The notes under the pieces: generated by a model
The model's database searches: none
What the model saw: only the letters and a program-made list of their open reading frames with translations
Told to the model about the DNA's origin: nothing
Position numbers and translations under genes: made by a program
In this document: piece by piece, positions 1 to 6,966 of the stretch
Numbering within the stretch: the first letter of the stretch is position 1
Layout of the letters: the number at the start of each line of letters is the position of its first letter
Source of the DNA: Methanobacterium sp.
Lineage (GTDB): Archaea; Methanobacteriota; Methanobacteria; Methanobacteriales; Methanobacteriaceae
Assembly (NCBI GenBank): GCA_003151535.1
Contig: PLXT01000074.1
Span: forward strand, 1-11,422
Reading direction: 5' to 3'
DNA length: 11,422 nt

Positions 1-65
1 TCAAACTGACACTCATTAAGCTTAGCCCAAGCAATCTCAAATTTCTTTGAAAAGATATCAGACAT
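1..65 (-). CDS. HMG-box protein, second copy, 5' end only (cut by window edge)
   Basis: The reverse strand from the ATG at 65-63 encodes MSDIFSKKFEIAWAKLNECQ and one further Phe before the window ends. These 65 bases are identical to the start of the complete tandem HMG-box gene at 7936-8475, as is the upstream DNA, so this is a second, very recently duplicated copy. The HMG boxes themselves would lie outside the window, so it cannot be said whether this copy is intact, truncated or fused to something else. Its upstream region carries the same palindromic box and AAGT tract as the complete copy. That this is coding is well supported by identity; that it is functional is unknown. Confidence 0.75.
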   Translation of the reverse strand, partial: MSDIFSKKFEIAWAKLNECQF

Positions 66-82
66 AACGAAGTAAGTAAGTT

Positions 83-101
83 ATACTTTTAGAAAAAGTA
101 T
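83..101. promoter_or_regulatory. Palindromic upstream box, HMG copy 1
   Basis: ATACTTTTAGAAAAAGTAT is an 8-bp perfect inverted repeat around three bases, 17 nt upstream of the HMG start at 65. The same or a closely similar box precedes four other gene starts in this window, so a promoter or operator role is inferred. No transcript data are available. Confidence 0.5.
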
Positions 102-113
102 TGCAAAAATATA

Positions 114-153
<40 letters not shown>

Positions 154-252
154 GGCGATTTCCTTACATTGGGTTTAGACTATTTCAAGGAAAGAAAGGT
201 TTCAATTTTTTCGTGGTCGCTCCCCTGGGGGTCACTAGCTGGGGGCTTGTTT

Positions 253-274
253 TTGGTTTGTGAGATGCTAGGCT
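253..274 (+). repeat. 22-bp dispersed repeat, copy 1
   Basis: The segment beginning TTGGTTTGTGAGATGC recurs exactly at 9509-9530 and with two mismatches at 9459-9480. All copies end in GCT preceded by TAG or TAT. Just to the left is GGGGGTCACTAG (225-236), a fragment of the G/C-capped repeat seen near 11200, so this short gap is built from pieces of the right-hand repeat zone. Confidence 0.85.
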
Positions 275-284
275 ACACCCAGGT

Positions 285-581
285 TTAGTACCCCCATAAA
301 TAGGAGTAAGGACTATCCCATTGAGTTGATCCCCATGGATTGGGATAATTACCATATCCACTGGAATATGGATAACTGCGACCATATGTATAACCACGAC
401 CATATGGATAACCACGCCCATATGGATAGCCACGACCATATGGTCGTCCCCATAATCTACTATTTCTCCAAAAACGACCTCCAATTTGATTATTTACATG
501 TCCGTGTGAATGGGAAACTAGCATTTTTTCTCCAAGAATAACTAATACGACAACAATCAGGAGATATAAAAAATTATTCAT
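285..581 (-). CDS. Small secreted or membrane-anchored Tyr-Gly-Arg repeat protein
   Basis: This 98-residue protein starts with a strongly hydrophobic segment (about residues 4-16, LYLLIVVVLVILG region), which is a signal peptide or membrane anchor. A short His-rich stretch follows (SHSHGH, 23-28). Residues 47-72 are a degenerate hexapeptide repeat of PYGRGY type, and the tail is rich in Tyr, Trp, Ser and Pro. The composition resembles structural or adhesive low-complexity proteins and RG-rich proteins, but no family is recognised. The repeat is visible in the DNA as a recurring CCATATGG pattern. Overlapping frames on either strand are low-complexity shadows of this repeat. The gene is divergent from the 664-1320 gene across an 82-bp gap holding a copy of the palindromic box. 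It could be a virion or host-surface protein; function is unknown. Confidence 0.72.
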   Translation of the reverse strand: MNNFLYLLIVVVLVILGEKMLVSHSHGHVNNQIGGRFWRNSRLWGRPYGRGYPYGRGYPYGRGYTYGRSYPYSSGYGNYPNPWGSTQWDSPYSYLWGY

Positions 582-605
582 TGTTTCTATTCCTATTTAT
601 ATATC

Positions 606-620
606 ATACTTTTAGAAAAA
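606..620. promoter_or_regulatory. Upstream box between two divergent genes
   Basis: ATACTTTTAGAAAAA is identical to the first 15 bases of the HMG upstream box; the right arm then degenerates to CTTTC. It lies about 25 nt upstream of the Tyr-Gly-Arg protein start (581) and about 43 nt upstream of the 664 start, so it may serve one or both genes. Confidence 0.45.
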
Positions 621-663
621 CTTTCTGATAAATCATTTTTTTTCTAAGCAACTTTTATATACA

Positions 664-1320
664 ATGGATAATTGCTCTATTGGTTGTTTTATAATACTTA
701 TTGGTATCATTCTCATATGTTTATTTACTGTACCCACTCAAGTCGACGGCTTTGTTGTTGATAAACCATGGCCTTTGAGAGGTGCACCCGCATCACCTAT
801 TGAATCACCTGATTTATCAACCTATCCCCATCAATTAGAAGCTATAAGACCGTCAACTGTTCAAAATCAAGACACTTGTGGGAAACAAAATTCAGAGATA
901 CATGATCCCCCTCTCGCATACAAAGACGTTTCTCCTGTCGGTCATCCATATCGAAGAGCTGAAAAAATAGGTTACAGGTGGACTGAATCTTGGAGACCGT
1001 ACGTATGGAAAAATTATCCTGAGCCCCCTATATGGTTTCCTGCTAGATCACCCAGTGCTGATGAAGGTGAAATGCCACGTGATCCAAAGATTTTGGCGAT
1101 GATGGAAGCTAGTCAAAAATGTAGTGGTAACTCAAAGTGTGATGGGTTATCACTTGAAAAGAGAGGAATATCTCCACAAGGATATAAGTATTTTTGGAGA
1201 TTAGACCAACCATATCAACCGTTATGTGCTGATTTTGCTGATAAAGCTTGTCGTGATCAGCCAACACCGCACTTTTGCTATAGGAGAACGATGGCAAAAT
1301 GCCTAAATGGTGTCTTATAA
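664..1320 (+). CDS. N-terminally anchored Pro/Cys-rich protein, unknown
   Basis: This 218-residue protein has one hydrophobic segment (about residues 8-23, CFIILIGIILICLFTV), then a long polar part rich in Pro, Tyr and Trp (PWPLRGAPASPIESP; WRPYVWKNYPEPPIWFP). The C-terminal third carries six of the seven downstream Cys (153, 159, 188, 196, 205, 213, with Cys72 earlier). This suggests a disulfide-stabilised domain facing an oxidising compartment, or a virion-surface protein using a viral thiol oxidase. The ATG at 664 follows the AT-rich TATATACA and gives the hydrophobic N terminus directly. The stop is TAA, followed by two strong hairpins. No family is recognised. The divergent partner (285-581) is also membrane-targeted, which hints at shared timing or location. 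Confidence 0.85.
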   Translation: MDNCSIGCFIILIGIILICLFTVPTQVDGFVVDKPWPLRGAPASPIESPDLSTYPHQLEAIRPSTVQNQDTCGKQNSEIHDPPLAYKDVSPVGHPYRRAEKIGYRWTESWRPYVWKNYPEPPIWFPARSPSADEGEMPRDPKILAMMEASQKCSGNSKCDGLSLEKRGISPQGYKYFWRLDQPYQPLCADFADKACRDQPTPHFCYRRTMAKCLNGVL

Positions 1321-1349
1321 TTCGATGTAATATTAATATAATTAGTCGA

Positions 1350-1406
1350 AACTTTTATTAAAAGTTAAAATTGATTTAGATTTAAAACTGACTTTAAATC
1401 TAAATC
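1350..1406 (+). terminator. Twin 3' hairpins after the Pro/Cys-rich gene
   Basis: Two perfect inverted repeats follow the stop at 1320. The first is AACTTTT/AAAAGTT (1350-1356 with 1360-1366). The second is a 14-bp stem, GATTTAGATTTAAA at 1373-1386 with its complement at 1393-1406, and a 6-base loop. In mimivirus, transcript 3' ends map to such hairpins, so they are read as end-of-transcript signals. The second ends 8 bases before the SET gene ATG, so it would also lie in that gene's 5' leader or promoter. Confidence 0.6.
1367..1374 (+). promoter_or_regulatory. AAAATTGA box upstream of the SET gene
   Basis: AAAATTGA matches the mimivirus early-promoter octamer exactly and lies 40 nt upstream of the ATG at 1415. 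It was not seen at the expected place upstream of the other genes checked here, and an AT-rich octamer can arise by chance, so support is modest. Confidence 0.35.
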
Positions 1407-1414
1407 TAAATATA

Positions 1415-2143
1415 ATGGCAGATAAGATACAATCAAGTTATGTTAACTCCGTTTATATAAATCAATCAATTTATAATGTAGATAAAACTGGATATAAATC
1501 AGTTTATGCTAAAAAGGATATATCTACTAATGATTTATTATTACTAGAACATACCTTTTCAGGTTCAACATCAAATTGTTTGTGATTAATAGGTTCTGAT
1601 ATATCTTTATATGATGAATTATATCCAAGACTTCAATTGAATTTTGATACTGAACCCATAGATCCAGTTATTTTACAAAAATTAAAACATAATAGTTTTG
1701 GAGGTTCAAATGATGATGAATTTTTAATTGGCGACCAAATATCAAAATTCAATCATAGTTGCAATCCTAATGCAATTAGTATAATTGCAGATAAAGCGGA
1801 ATGGCAAGGTATAACAATTCATTATGTGGCTGTTTATGCCATAAAACCAATCTTAGTTGGTGAAGAAATTCTTATTTCATATAAAAAAGATGTTGGTCAT
1901 GGTCCATCCGTTTGGAATTTTAATTGTCCATGTAATTTGACACCTGAAAAGAGGCAACAAATATGGAATATTAATGATCAATTAGGCATTAAATTGAGAA
2001 ACGAATATTCATTGAATATTAGTAAACTGTTAATGCCGTATGAAACATCAGAAAAATTTAAGAATATTATTAAAAACACATATTTATTTATGTTGTGTGA
2101 TAAACAATTTTTATTGGCTGATTTTTTCAGAACAGATGATTGA
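1415..2143 (+). pseudogene. SET-domain protein interrupted by one in-frame TGA
   Basis: Read through one TGA at 1583-1585, the frame from the ATG at 1415 gives a 242-residue SET-domain protein, a family best known as protein lysine methyltransferases using S-adenosylmethionine. The opening part has the typical G-Y-K-S-V-Y-A-K-K-D-I stretch (residues about 26-36) and LLLLEHTF. After the stop come NHSCNPN (113-119), GEEILISY with the catalytic-type Tyr156, and a CPC pair (171-173) like the start of a zinc-binding post-SET segment. Both halves are needed for one SET fold, so codon 57 is either a nonsense mutation (TGG to TGA is one base), a readthrough site or a sequence error. A shorter product from TTG at 1637 keeps the NHSC part but lacks the N-terminal strands. 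The final stop is TGA followed at once by TAA. Arrangement is convergent with the primase-helicase gene. Confidence 0.75.
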
Positions 2144-2450
2144 TAACTATTTTCGGATCATAGTGATAATTAAATATAAATAATCATATTATGATCAATA
2201 AACATTTTCAGTTGTAACTATGGTTAGGTATAACCAATGTAAATTTTTTAATGTAATTTTTTTGAACTAATGTAATTTTTTTTGAACTAATGAAAAATAT
2301 ATGAATTATTTACATTTTTAAGTAAATAATTCATGAGTTCAATAGTTCGAAAAATTCTCAGGATCATAAAAACTTTATATGATAAATAAAAAGTCTTTGA
2401 TTTTGTTGAACTTTTTGAACTATTTAAACTAATATAAAATTAGATTATAC
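2144..2450. terminator. Convergent intergenic region with several hairpins
   Basis: This 307-bp AT-rich gap between converging genes has no ORF of note. An imperfect hairpin with GATCATA/TATGATC arms (2156-2162, 2190-2196) follows the SET gene. TGGTTA/TAACCA (2221-2236) is a small perfect one. A 13-bp perfect stem, ATGAATTATTTAC at 2301-2313 with 2322-2334, lies about 117 nt beyond the primase-helicase stop. A short GATTA/TAATC stem overlaps that stop codon. TTTTTGAACTAATG occurs twice near 2259-2292. Bidirectional transcript termination is inferred. Confidence 0.5.
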
Positions 2451-5279
2451 CTAATCATTTTTTAGAATATATTGTGGAATCTCATCAGGTTTAGTTTGAC
2501 CATCTTGTGTAATTAATTTCCATCCAATAAAAGCAAACTTTGATCCTAGTTGTTTTCCTTTAAACATTGGTCTCTCACTGTATTTGCCAATTATTTTTTG
2601 CAAATCAACTGCAAAAGCTGTTTTTTTAAGAAGTTTCAATTTGTTATCATAAAAATCAGACTTTTTAAATTTATTCCATATGTCATCTAATATGACATAT
2701 GAATTCGCTATTATTATATCTTTACCATTTGAATCTTTTCCAGAGATCTCATCTTTTTCAAGATATTCATTAACAAATGATTTAATTTCATTACTTTCTG
2801 CCCAATAATCAGCTGTTGTAAGTAAAACTGATTTTGGTTCTTTTAAACCACTTTTTTTATAAGTTTTATAATGTTCTAGTAAAATATACATGAAAGCTTG
2901 TTTCCATTGATCGAATTTTTCGCTTAACAATGGATCAATTTGGTATTCATTCGGATTTAATGGATCGGGATTATCAACAAATTTTGATCCAAAATAGATA
3001 ATTCGTGTTCGTCTCTTTGCTCCACCATCTTTATGATCCATTTTAGGAGGAGTATTACAACAAAATGCCAATTTAAACTGAGGTTTAAAGCTAATCTGAT
3101 CTTTAAAAAGACCTCTCAGTGATATTAAACTTCCTCCAGTATATTCTTTCATTGATCCGGTATTAAATTTTCCATCTTCATCAGGTTCTTCAGTTGATGC
3201 AAATCGTGCACCAACTAAGACAATTAATTCAGGAGAAGCACAATTTGAACTTGCTTTTTTTTGAGTGAAAACAGTTGATGGTATTTTTTGAGCGTACTTT
3301 CCACAAACTATTTCAAAAAATTCAACTAATTTCGATTTTCCATTCCCACCACTTCCAGTAAAAACATAAAATTTTTCATGTGGATTTCTTCCTTCTAAAA
3401 AAGATGCCAAAAGAACTAACATATAATCTCTCATTTCAGGATCAGGAAAAATCGACGATATGAATGCATAAATGCAAATAATATTTTTATCCGTTTCATC
3501 AACTTTGATGTAATCATATCCAACTGAGATTGTAATATAGTCTTCAGGATAACCATCCCGAAATGTATCGGAACTTAAATCATACACACCATTATCAAAA
3601 CATAATAAATCAGGATTCAAGTTGAATTTTTCTTCAAAGTCTCTTTCATAAAAGAACCCAGCACATTCTTCAATGATTTTTTTTTTGAATTGAATATCTC
3701 TTAATTTATATGTAACGTCTGTGAGATTTTTTTGTTTTTGATGAAATTTATCAACTTCATTTTCATCTGTTGAATTAATGGCTTGATTTGTATAATAGGC
3801 AGTAACCCTTAAATATTCCCTAATTAATTCATTTCCAATGCGATTTCGAAGAACAACACTCTCAATTTGTTGCCATTTATGATTCGAAAATTGATACCAA
3901 ATATTCTTTTTGACGGATGCACATTTGAATTCATATTTATACATTTCATATAAAACTTTAGCACAATCTTGTGTTGTTTGCGAAATTGATTTTAAGATAA
4001 ATGATCGAATATAATAAGTATTAATTTTTTGATACTCTAATGGATTATCAAGTTTCGCCCATAGATAAAGAGATCCTAAACCCAATCCACCTGTTTCTTT
4101 AATGGTCATTTTCTCCCATAATTTCTGACACTCATTTTCTTCGAATTTTAATGATTTTCGGGAAAAATCAATCCAGCTATCAAGTAGACTCGAACACAAA
4201 TTATGCAAACACAATCCAACATTGATCCATGTTTTTTGTGAATCTGCTCTTTCTTTTGAAAGAATACTAACTAATGCTTTAATGGTTTCCAATTCCGATT
4301 TTGAAACAGTTGTTTTTCGTAGTTTTGGATGTTTTTTTGCAATTTCAATGGTTGGAGCAATTACAGCAAGAGTTGGAATCCAATAAGTTAAAGTAATTTG
4401 TTTTGAATCCATAAGTTGAAGTGACAAAAGATTAGTCCATTTCAATTGTGTATATTTGGGTTCGATGATGGTTAAGTGTCCATCAATTGGTTGAAATACA
4501 TGTCTAACTTTATAAGCAGATAATTCGGGTTTCGAACAACCATAGAGAAGCCAATTATTTTTGGAAATAACTGCTTTGTCAACAATATCTTCAAGTGTAT
4601 TTGTTGTTTTGGGCATCCAATTACATTTCTTGAGATCTTCAATCACTCTCAAACGGAGTTCGTATTGACTATCATAATCGATCACAAGATTGGGGTACTG
4701 GACATGAAACCCATCCTTAAAAAGATTTGATTTAGTGTCAATATAACCACTATCTCTATAAAGAACAACTACCATCAAAGTCATTTGATCCGAAATTCCC
4801 ATTTTTTGGAGATGATGATTATACAATTCGACAATTTTAGTTAAATAATCAAGATCAAAGATTCTTGTAGTTGATTCAACTGATTGGCGAAAATCGAAAT
4901 CGATACATATAGATGAAGCTCGTTCGGGATGTTTCTCACTTAAATGTTGAGGATTCTCAGAATCTTTAATTAATTTGTGTAATGACTTGAGAGATATAAT
5001 AGGTATGTTATAAATACCACCCTTTAATGAAGTATGTGTAAACGGTTGACCTTTAGAAACACGAAATTGTTGAATCCATTGCTCTAATTTTATTTTTTCG
5101 TTTACTTCAGAATTATTTTTTTCTATAACTAAATTGTGAGTTAGTACAGAAACTTTTGATTTTAACTTGCCTACATGAATTTTTACAAGAGGAGTTACAG
5201 CTCCTTCTGTGACAATTTCAATTTCATTTTCAGTTATGTCACTTAGATGATTGATGAGGTTTGAGTATTGATGACTCAT
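2451..5279 (-). CDS. D5-family primase-helicase (AEP primase plus SF3 helicase)
   Basis: This 942-residue protein is the DNA replication primase-helicase of NCLDV type (vaccinia D5 relatives): the primase makes primers and the hexameric SF3 helicase unwinds the fork. The N-terminal AEP primase shows the metal-binding pair D127/D129 in ICIDFDFR, the G-F-H motif at 190-192 (KDGFHV) and NNWLLYGCSKP at 241-251. A PriCT-2-like region lies at about 328-410, with KTWINVGLCLHN. A D5_N-like region spans about 430-620. The helicase has Walker A GSGGNGKS (642-649), a Walker B/acidic region ending ASTEEPDED, sensor Asn742 in FCCNTPP, and Arg residues in GGAKRRTR (752-759) that include the likely arginine finger. 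A winged-helix-like tail follows. All expected motifs are present and length is usual, so the enzyme looks intact. It is the last gene of the reverse-strand block and ends in TAG. Confidence 0.96.
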   Translation of the reverse strand: MSHQYSNLINHLSDITENEIEIVTEGAVTPLVKIHVGKLKSKVSVLTHNLVIEKNNSEVNEKIKLEQWIQQFRVSKGQPFTHTSLKGGIYNIPIISLKSLHKLIKDSENPQHLSEKHPERASSICIDFDFRQSVESTTRIFDLDYLTKIVELYNHHLQKMGISDQMTLMVVVLYRDSGYIDTKSNLFKDGFHVQYPNLVIDYDSQYELRLRVIEDLKKCNWMPKTTNTLEDIVDKAVISKNNWLLYGCSKPELSAYKVRHVFQPIDGHLTIIEPKYTQLKWTNLLSLQLMDSKQITLTYWIPTLAVIAPTIEIAKKHPKLRKTTVSKSELETIKALVSILSKERADSQKTWINVGLCLHNLCSSLLDSWIDFSRKSLKFEENECQKLWEKMTIKETGGLGLGSLYLWAKLDNPLEYQKINTYYIRSFILKSISQTTQDCAKVLYEMYKYEFKCASVKKNIWYQFSNHKWQQIESVVLRNRIGNELIREYLRVTAYYTNQAINSTDENEVDKFHQKQKNLTDVTYKLRDIQFKKKIIEECAGFFYERDFEEKFNLNPDLLCFDNGVYDLSSDTFRDGYPEDYITISVGYDYIKVDETDKNIICIYAFISSIFPDPEMRDYMLVLLASFLEGRNPHEKFYVFTGSGGNGKSKLVEFFEIVCGKYAQKIPSTVFTQKKASSNCASPELIVLVGARFASTEEPDEDGKFNTGSMKEYTGGSLISLRGLFKDQISFKPQFKLAFCCNTPPKMDHKDGGAKRRTRIIYFGSKFVDNPDPLNPNEYQIDPLLSEKFDQWKQAFMYILLEHYKTYKKSGLKEPKSVLLTTADYWAESNEIKSFVNEYLEKDEISGKDSNGKDIIIANSYVILDDIWNKFKKSDFYDNKLKLLKKTAFAVDLQKIIGKYSERPMFKGKQLGSKFAFIGWKLITQDGQTKPDEIPQYILKND

Positions 5280-5304
5280 TTTTATTGTATATTTATTCCC
5301 TACA

Positions 5305-5343
5305 ATATAAATTTTTCGAATTGAACTTGCAAATAATTTATAT
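5305..5343 (-). terminator. Weak 3' hairpin after the 153-residue gene
   Basis: Arms ATATAAATT (5305-5313) and AATTTATAT (5335-5343) are perfectly complementary over 9 bp with a long loop. They lie 10 bases past the 5353 stop and also within the primase-helicase upstream region (start 5279). The role is inferred from the same placement at other genes here. Confidence 0.35.
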
Positions 5344-5352
5344 AATGAGCTA

Positions 5353-5814
5353 TTATGTCAATGAAAATTCAGTATAACATAAACTAATTACTCTCTTTTT
5401 AACTCTGACATTTTTTTGAATTGTGTTGAACTTAATGGGTTGTGTGAATTGATATTTATGGTTAAGATAATTAACACTATGTTGAATTGTTTGTCTAACA
5501 CATCTTTGTGTGTGTTTAACACTTGCAGTGATTTTAAAATAACTTTTAATTATATTCCATTGACTTTTAATTAATTCTTGATTTTTCTCAGTTTCACATT
5601 CTTTGTTAATTTGAATATTATCATGTTTTCCAAACAATTCATCAAGTAGGTTTATAAAAAAATCATACATTTGTCTATCTTCAAAATTTTCTGATTTTGA
5701 CAAGTCATGAAAAGATGTACCCAATGATGATTCAATATCTTTCACATCGACTGGTATGACCATATTCATATCAGTTTGTAGGGTTGATTTGACTAAATTT
5801 ATATTGGAAATCAT
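5353..5814 (-). CDS. Hypothetical protein, 153 residues
   Basis: No family is recognised. The protein is soluble in appearance, with no membrane segment. Residues 38-65 are acidic and helical-looking (DLSKSENFEDRQ, FFINLLDELFG). The C-terminal half is basic, with KSYFKITASVKHTQRC and a KKNVRVKKR-like cluster (QKNVRVKKRVISL), which would suit nucleic-acid or partner binding. The ATG at 5814 is chosen because it directly follows the hairpin region after the upstream gene; Met16 or Met18 are possible alternatives. The gene is 73 bp upstream of the primase-helicase on the same strand, so a replication-related role is conceivable but rests on position only. The stop is TAA. Confidence 0.7.
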   Translation of the reverse strand: MISNINLVKSTLQTDMNMVIPVDVKDIESSLGTSFHDLSKSENFEDRQMYDFFINLLDELFGKHDNIQINKECETEKNQELIKSQWNIIKSYFKITASVKHTQRCVRQTIQHSVNYLNHKYQFTQPIKFNTIQKNVRVKKRVISLCYTEFSLT

Positions 5815-5817
5815 ACT

Positions 5818-5860
5818 TTAAATGAATATGTACTAATATATTTAATATATATTCATTTAA
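5818..5860 (-). terminator. 3' hairpin after the 133-residue gene
   Basis: A 12-bp perfect stem, TTAAATGAATAT (5818-5829) with ATATTCATTTAA (5849-5860), lies about 22 bases past the stop of the gene ending at 5882. It sits only 4 bases from the next gene's ATG (5814). This tight packing of hairpin then start fits end-of-transcript hairpins of mimivirus type. Confidence 0.55.
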
Positions 5861-5881
5861 TTAATTAAAACTTTTTAAATT

Positions 5882-6283
5882 TTAAGAATTTTTAATATAA
5901 ATTTCGTCCTCCCATTCATCAAAAGGTATAATATTTTGTTTATAACAGACACAGGCTTTAGGATGATATGGTGTTTTAGTAACAGTCTCTCTGTAAATTC
6001 TGAATTGCTCTGTGAGATATCGTTTCCACAATGCAAAAGCAAATATAGAGACCTTTAATAAGGTTTCTTGATAAAACTCTGCTTTTTCAACATAAACAGT
6101 ATTTTCATGATAGTTTATTTTCATTTGTAATTCAAATAAGCATTTGAGGTGATTGATTCGAATTTCTGATTGAGCTGTTTCTAAATCTTTCAAGCACTGA
6201 TGACGTTCTTTGGGAGTTATTTCAATGTATTCTCCTATGATTCCATATAATTCTTGGTAAAAGAATAAATCGACATTTTCCAT
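5882..6283 (-). CDS. Hypothetical helical protein, about 133 residues
   Basis: The product is unrecognised. It is mostly predicted helix, with the stretches QELYGIIGEYIEITPKERH, CLKDLETAQSEIRINHLKCL and a long aromatic helix with KVSIFAFALWKRYLTEQF. Near the C terminus are CVCYKQ and an acidic DEWEDE. I chose the ATG at 6283 (MENVDLFFYQ). The frame is open further upstream to an ATG at 6325, which adds 14 residues, but that ATG lies inside a 17-bp perfect hairpin that reads as the 3' signal of the upstream gene. Without that choice the protein is 147 residues. Stop is TAA. It lies in the same-strand run leading to the primase-helicase; no function can be assigned. Confidence 0.7.
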   Translation of the reverse strand: MENVDLFFYQELYGIIGEYIEITPKERHQCLKDLETAQSEIRINHLKCLFELQMKINYHENTVYVEKAEFYQETLLKVSIFAFALWKRYLTEQFRIYRETVTKTPYHPKACVCYKQNIIPFDEWEDEIYIKNS

Positions 6284-6292
6284 TTTGTGTTG

Positions 6293-6331
6293 TATTTTGT
6301 GTTTAATATAACTGATATTAAACACAAAATA
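6293..6331 (-). terminator. 17-bp perfect hairpin between two reverse-strand genes
   Basis: Positions 6293-6309 pair without mismatch to 6315-6331 around a 5-base loop (AACTG); the core is TGTGTTTAATAT. It begins 15 bases past the stop of the methyltransferase-like gene (6346) and ends 10 bases before the ATG at 6283. It is the strongest of the 3' hairpins in the coding part of the window. Confidence 0.65.
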
Positions 6332-6345
6332 ATGTAATCAGATTT

Positions 6346-6906
6346 TTATATTTTTTTAAAGATTATATGATCACTATAAGGGGGTGCATTTGATATAATA
6401 TTTTTAGCATTTTCATGACCTAAAAGAAATCCCGGATATAAATAAGCAATTAAACTATATGGTTGGACATGAAAAATAAAAATATTATCAGATGATCCAG
6501 CTACTCGATTAATCTCTTTGATTGATTCTTTTATATGAGGGACATATTCAAGTACACCACTGGCAAATATGACATACTTATCATCTTCTAATTTTTGAAG
6601 CATTTGAACAATATCACCATCCATAACCTTACAAGTTTTATTACTTTTACATTTTTTGCATGGTAGATAATCAATCATAATATCATTACACTTATATGGA
6701 TGATAATTAGCCAAATTATAAAGACCACTTCCAATACCATTATGAGGATCGCCAATGACAATTAATTTCCGACCAAGTTGTTTGGCACGACGTGTAGCCA
6801 ATATATAAATATTTCGTCGATCCATCTGACGAAGATGTGACATGACCATTTCATAAATAAAAATCACAATAAGACAAATAATCAAAGTAATTATTATTTT
6901 TGACAT
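6346..6906 (-). CDS. Membrane-anchored class I methyltransferase-like protein
   Basis: This 186-residue protein begins with one hydrophobic segment (residues 4-20, IIITLIICLIVIFIYEM) and then a small Rossmann-like domain. KLIVIGDPHNGIGSG (47-61) sits where the S-adenosylmethionine-binding glycine loop is expected, followed by an acidic strand end (DIMIDY, 75-80), GDIVQML (97-103) and FASGVLEYVPHIKESIKEI (114-132), which resembles the post-motif-III part of type-11 methyltransferases. The glycine loop is not the canonical GxGxG, so activity is uncertain. CKKCKSNKTC (83-92) could bind a metal. The fold call is inference from motif order; substrate unknown. The protein would sit on a membrane with the enzyme domain on one face. 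It is next to a sulfotransferase-like gene, 55 bp upstream on the same strand. Confidence 0.72.
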   Translation of the reverse strand: MSKIIITLIICLIVIFIYEMVMSHLRQMDRRNIYILATRRAKQLGRKLIVIGDPHNGIGSGLYNLANYHPYKCNDIMIDYLPCKKCKSNKTCKVMDGDIVQMLQKLEDDKYVIFASGVLEYVPHIKESIKEINRVAGSSDNIFIFHVQPYSLIAYLYPGFLLGHENAKNIISNAPPYSDHIIFKKI

Positions 6907-6952
6907 ATATGTGTATATACTTGTTGTATATTTAAATAATTTGTGGGGTTAA

Positions 6953-6966
6953 GCCTAGCGTCTAGG
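6953..6966. repeat. Solo GCCTAGCGTC repeat unit overlapping a stop codon
   Basis: GCCTAGCGTC (6953-6962) is the decamer that occurs six more times between 8640 and 9910. Here it forms a small hairpin, CCTAG-CGT-CTAGG (6954-6966), whose right arm contains the TAG stop of the sulfotransferase-like gene. It may act as that gene's 3' hairpin. Confidence 0.6.

Noticed and set aside
185..541. Open frames on both strands overlapping the Tyr-Gly-Arg protein, rich in His/Met/Asp or Val/Ile/His
   Set aside because: They are alternative readings of the same CCATATGG-type repeat. Only the 285-581 frame has a signal segment and a sensible upstream region.
1415..2143. General reassignment of TGA to Trp in this genome
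   Set aside because: Trp is read from TGG throughout the primase-helicase and other long genes, and no other confident gene contains an in-frame TGA; one TGA is better explained by mutation, readthrough or error.
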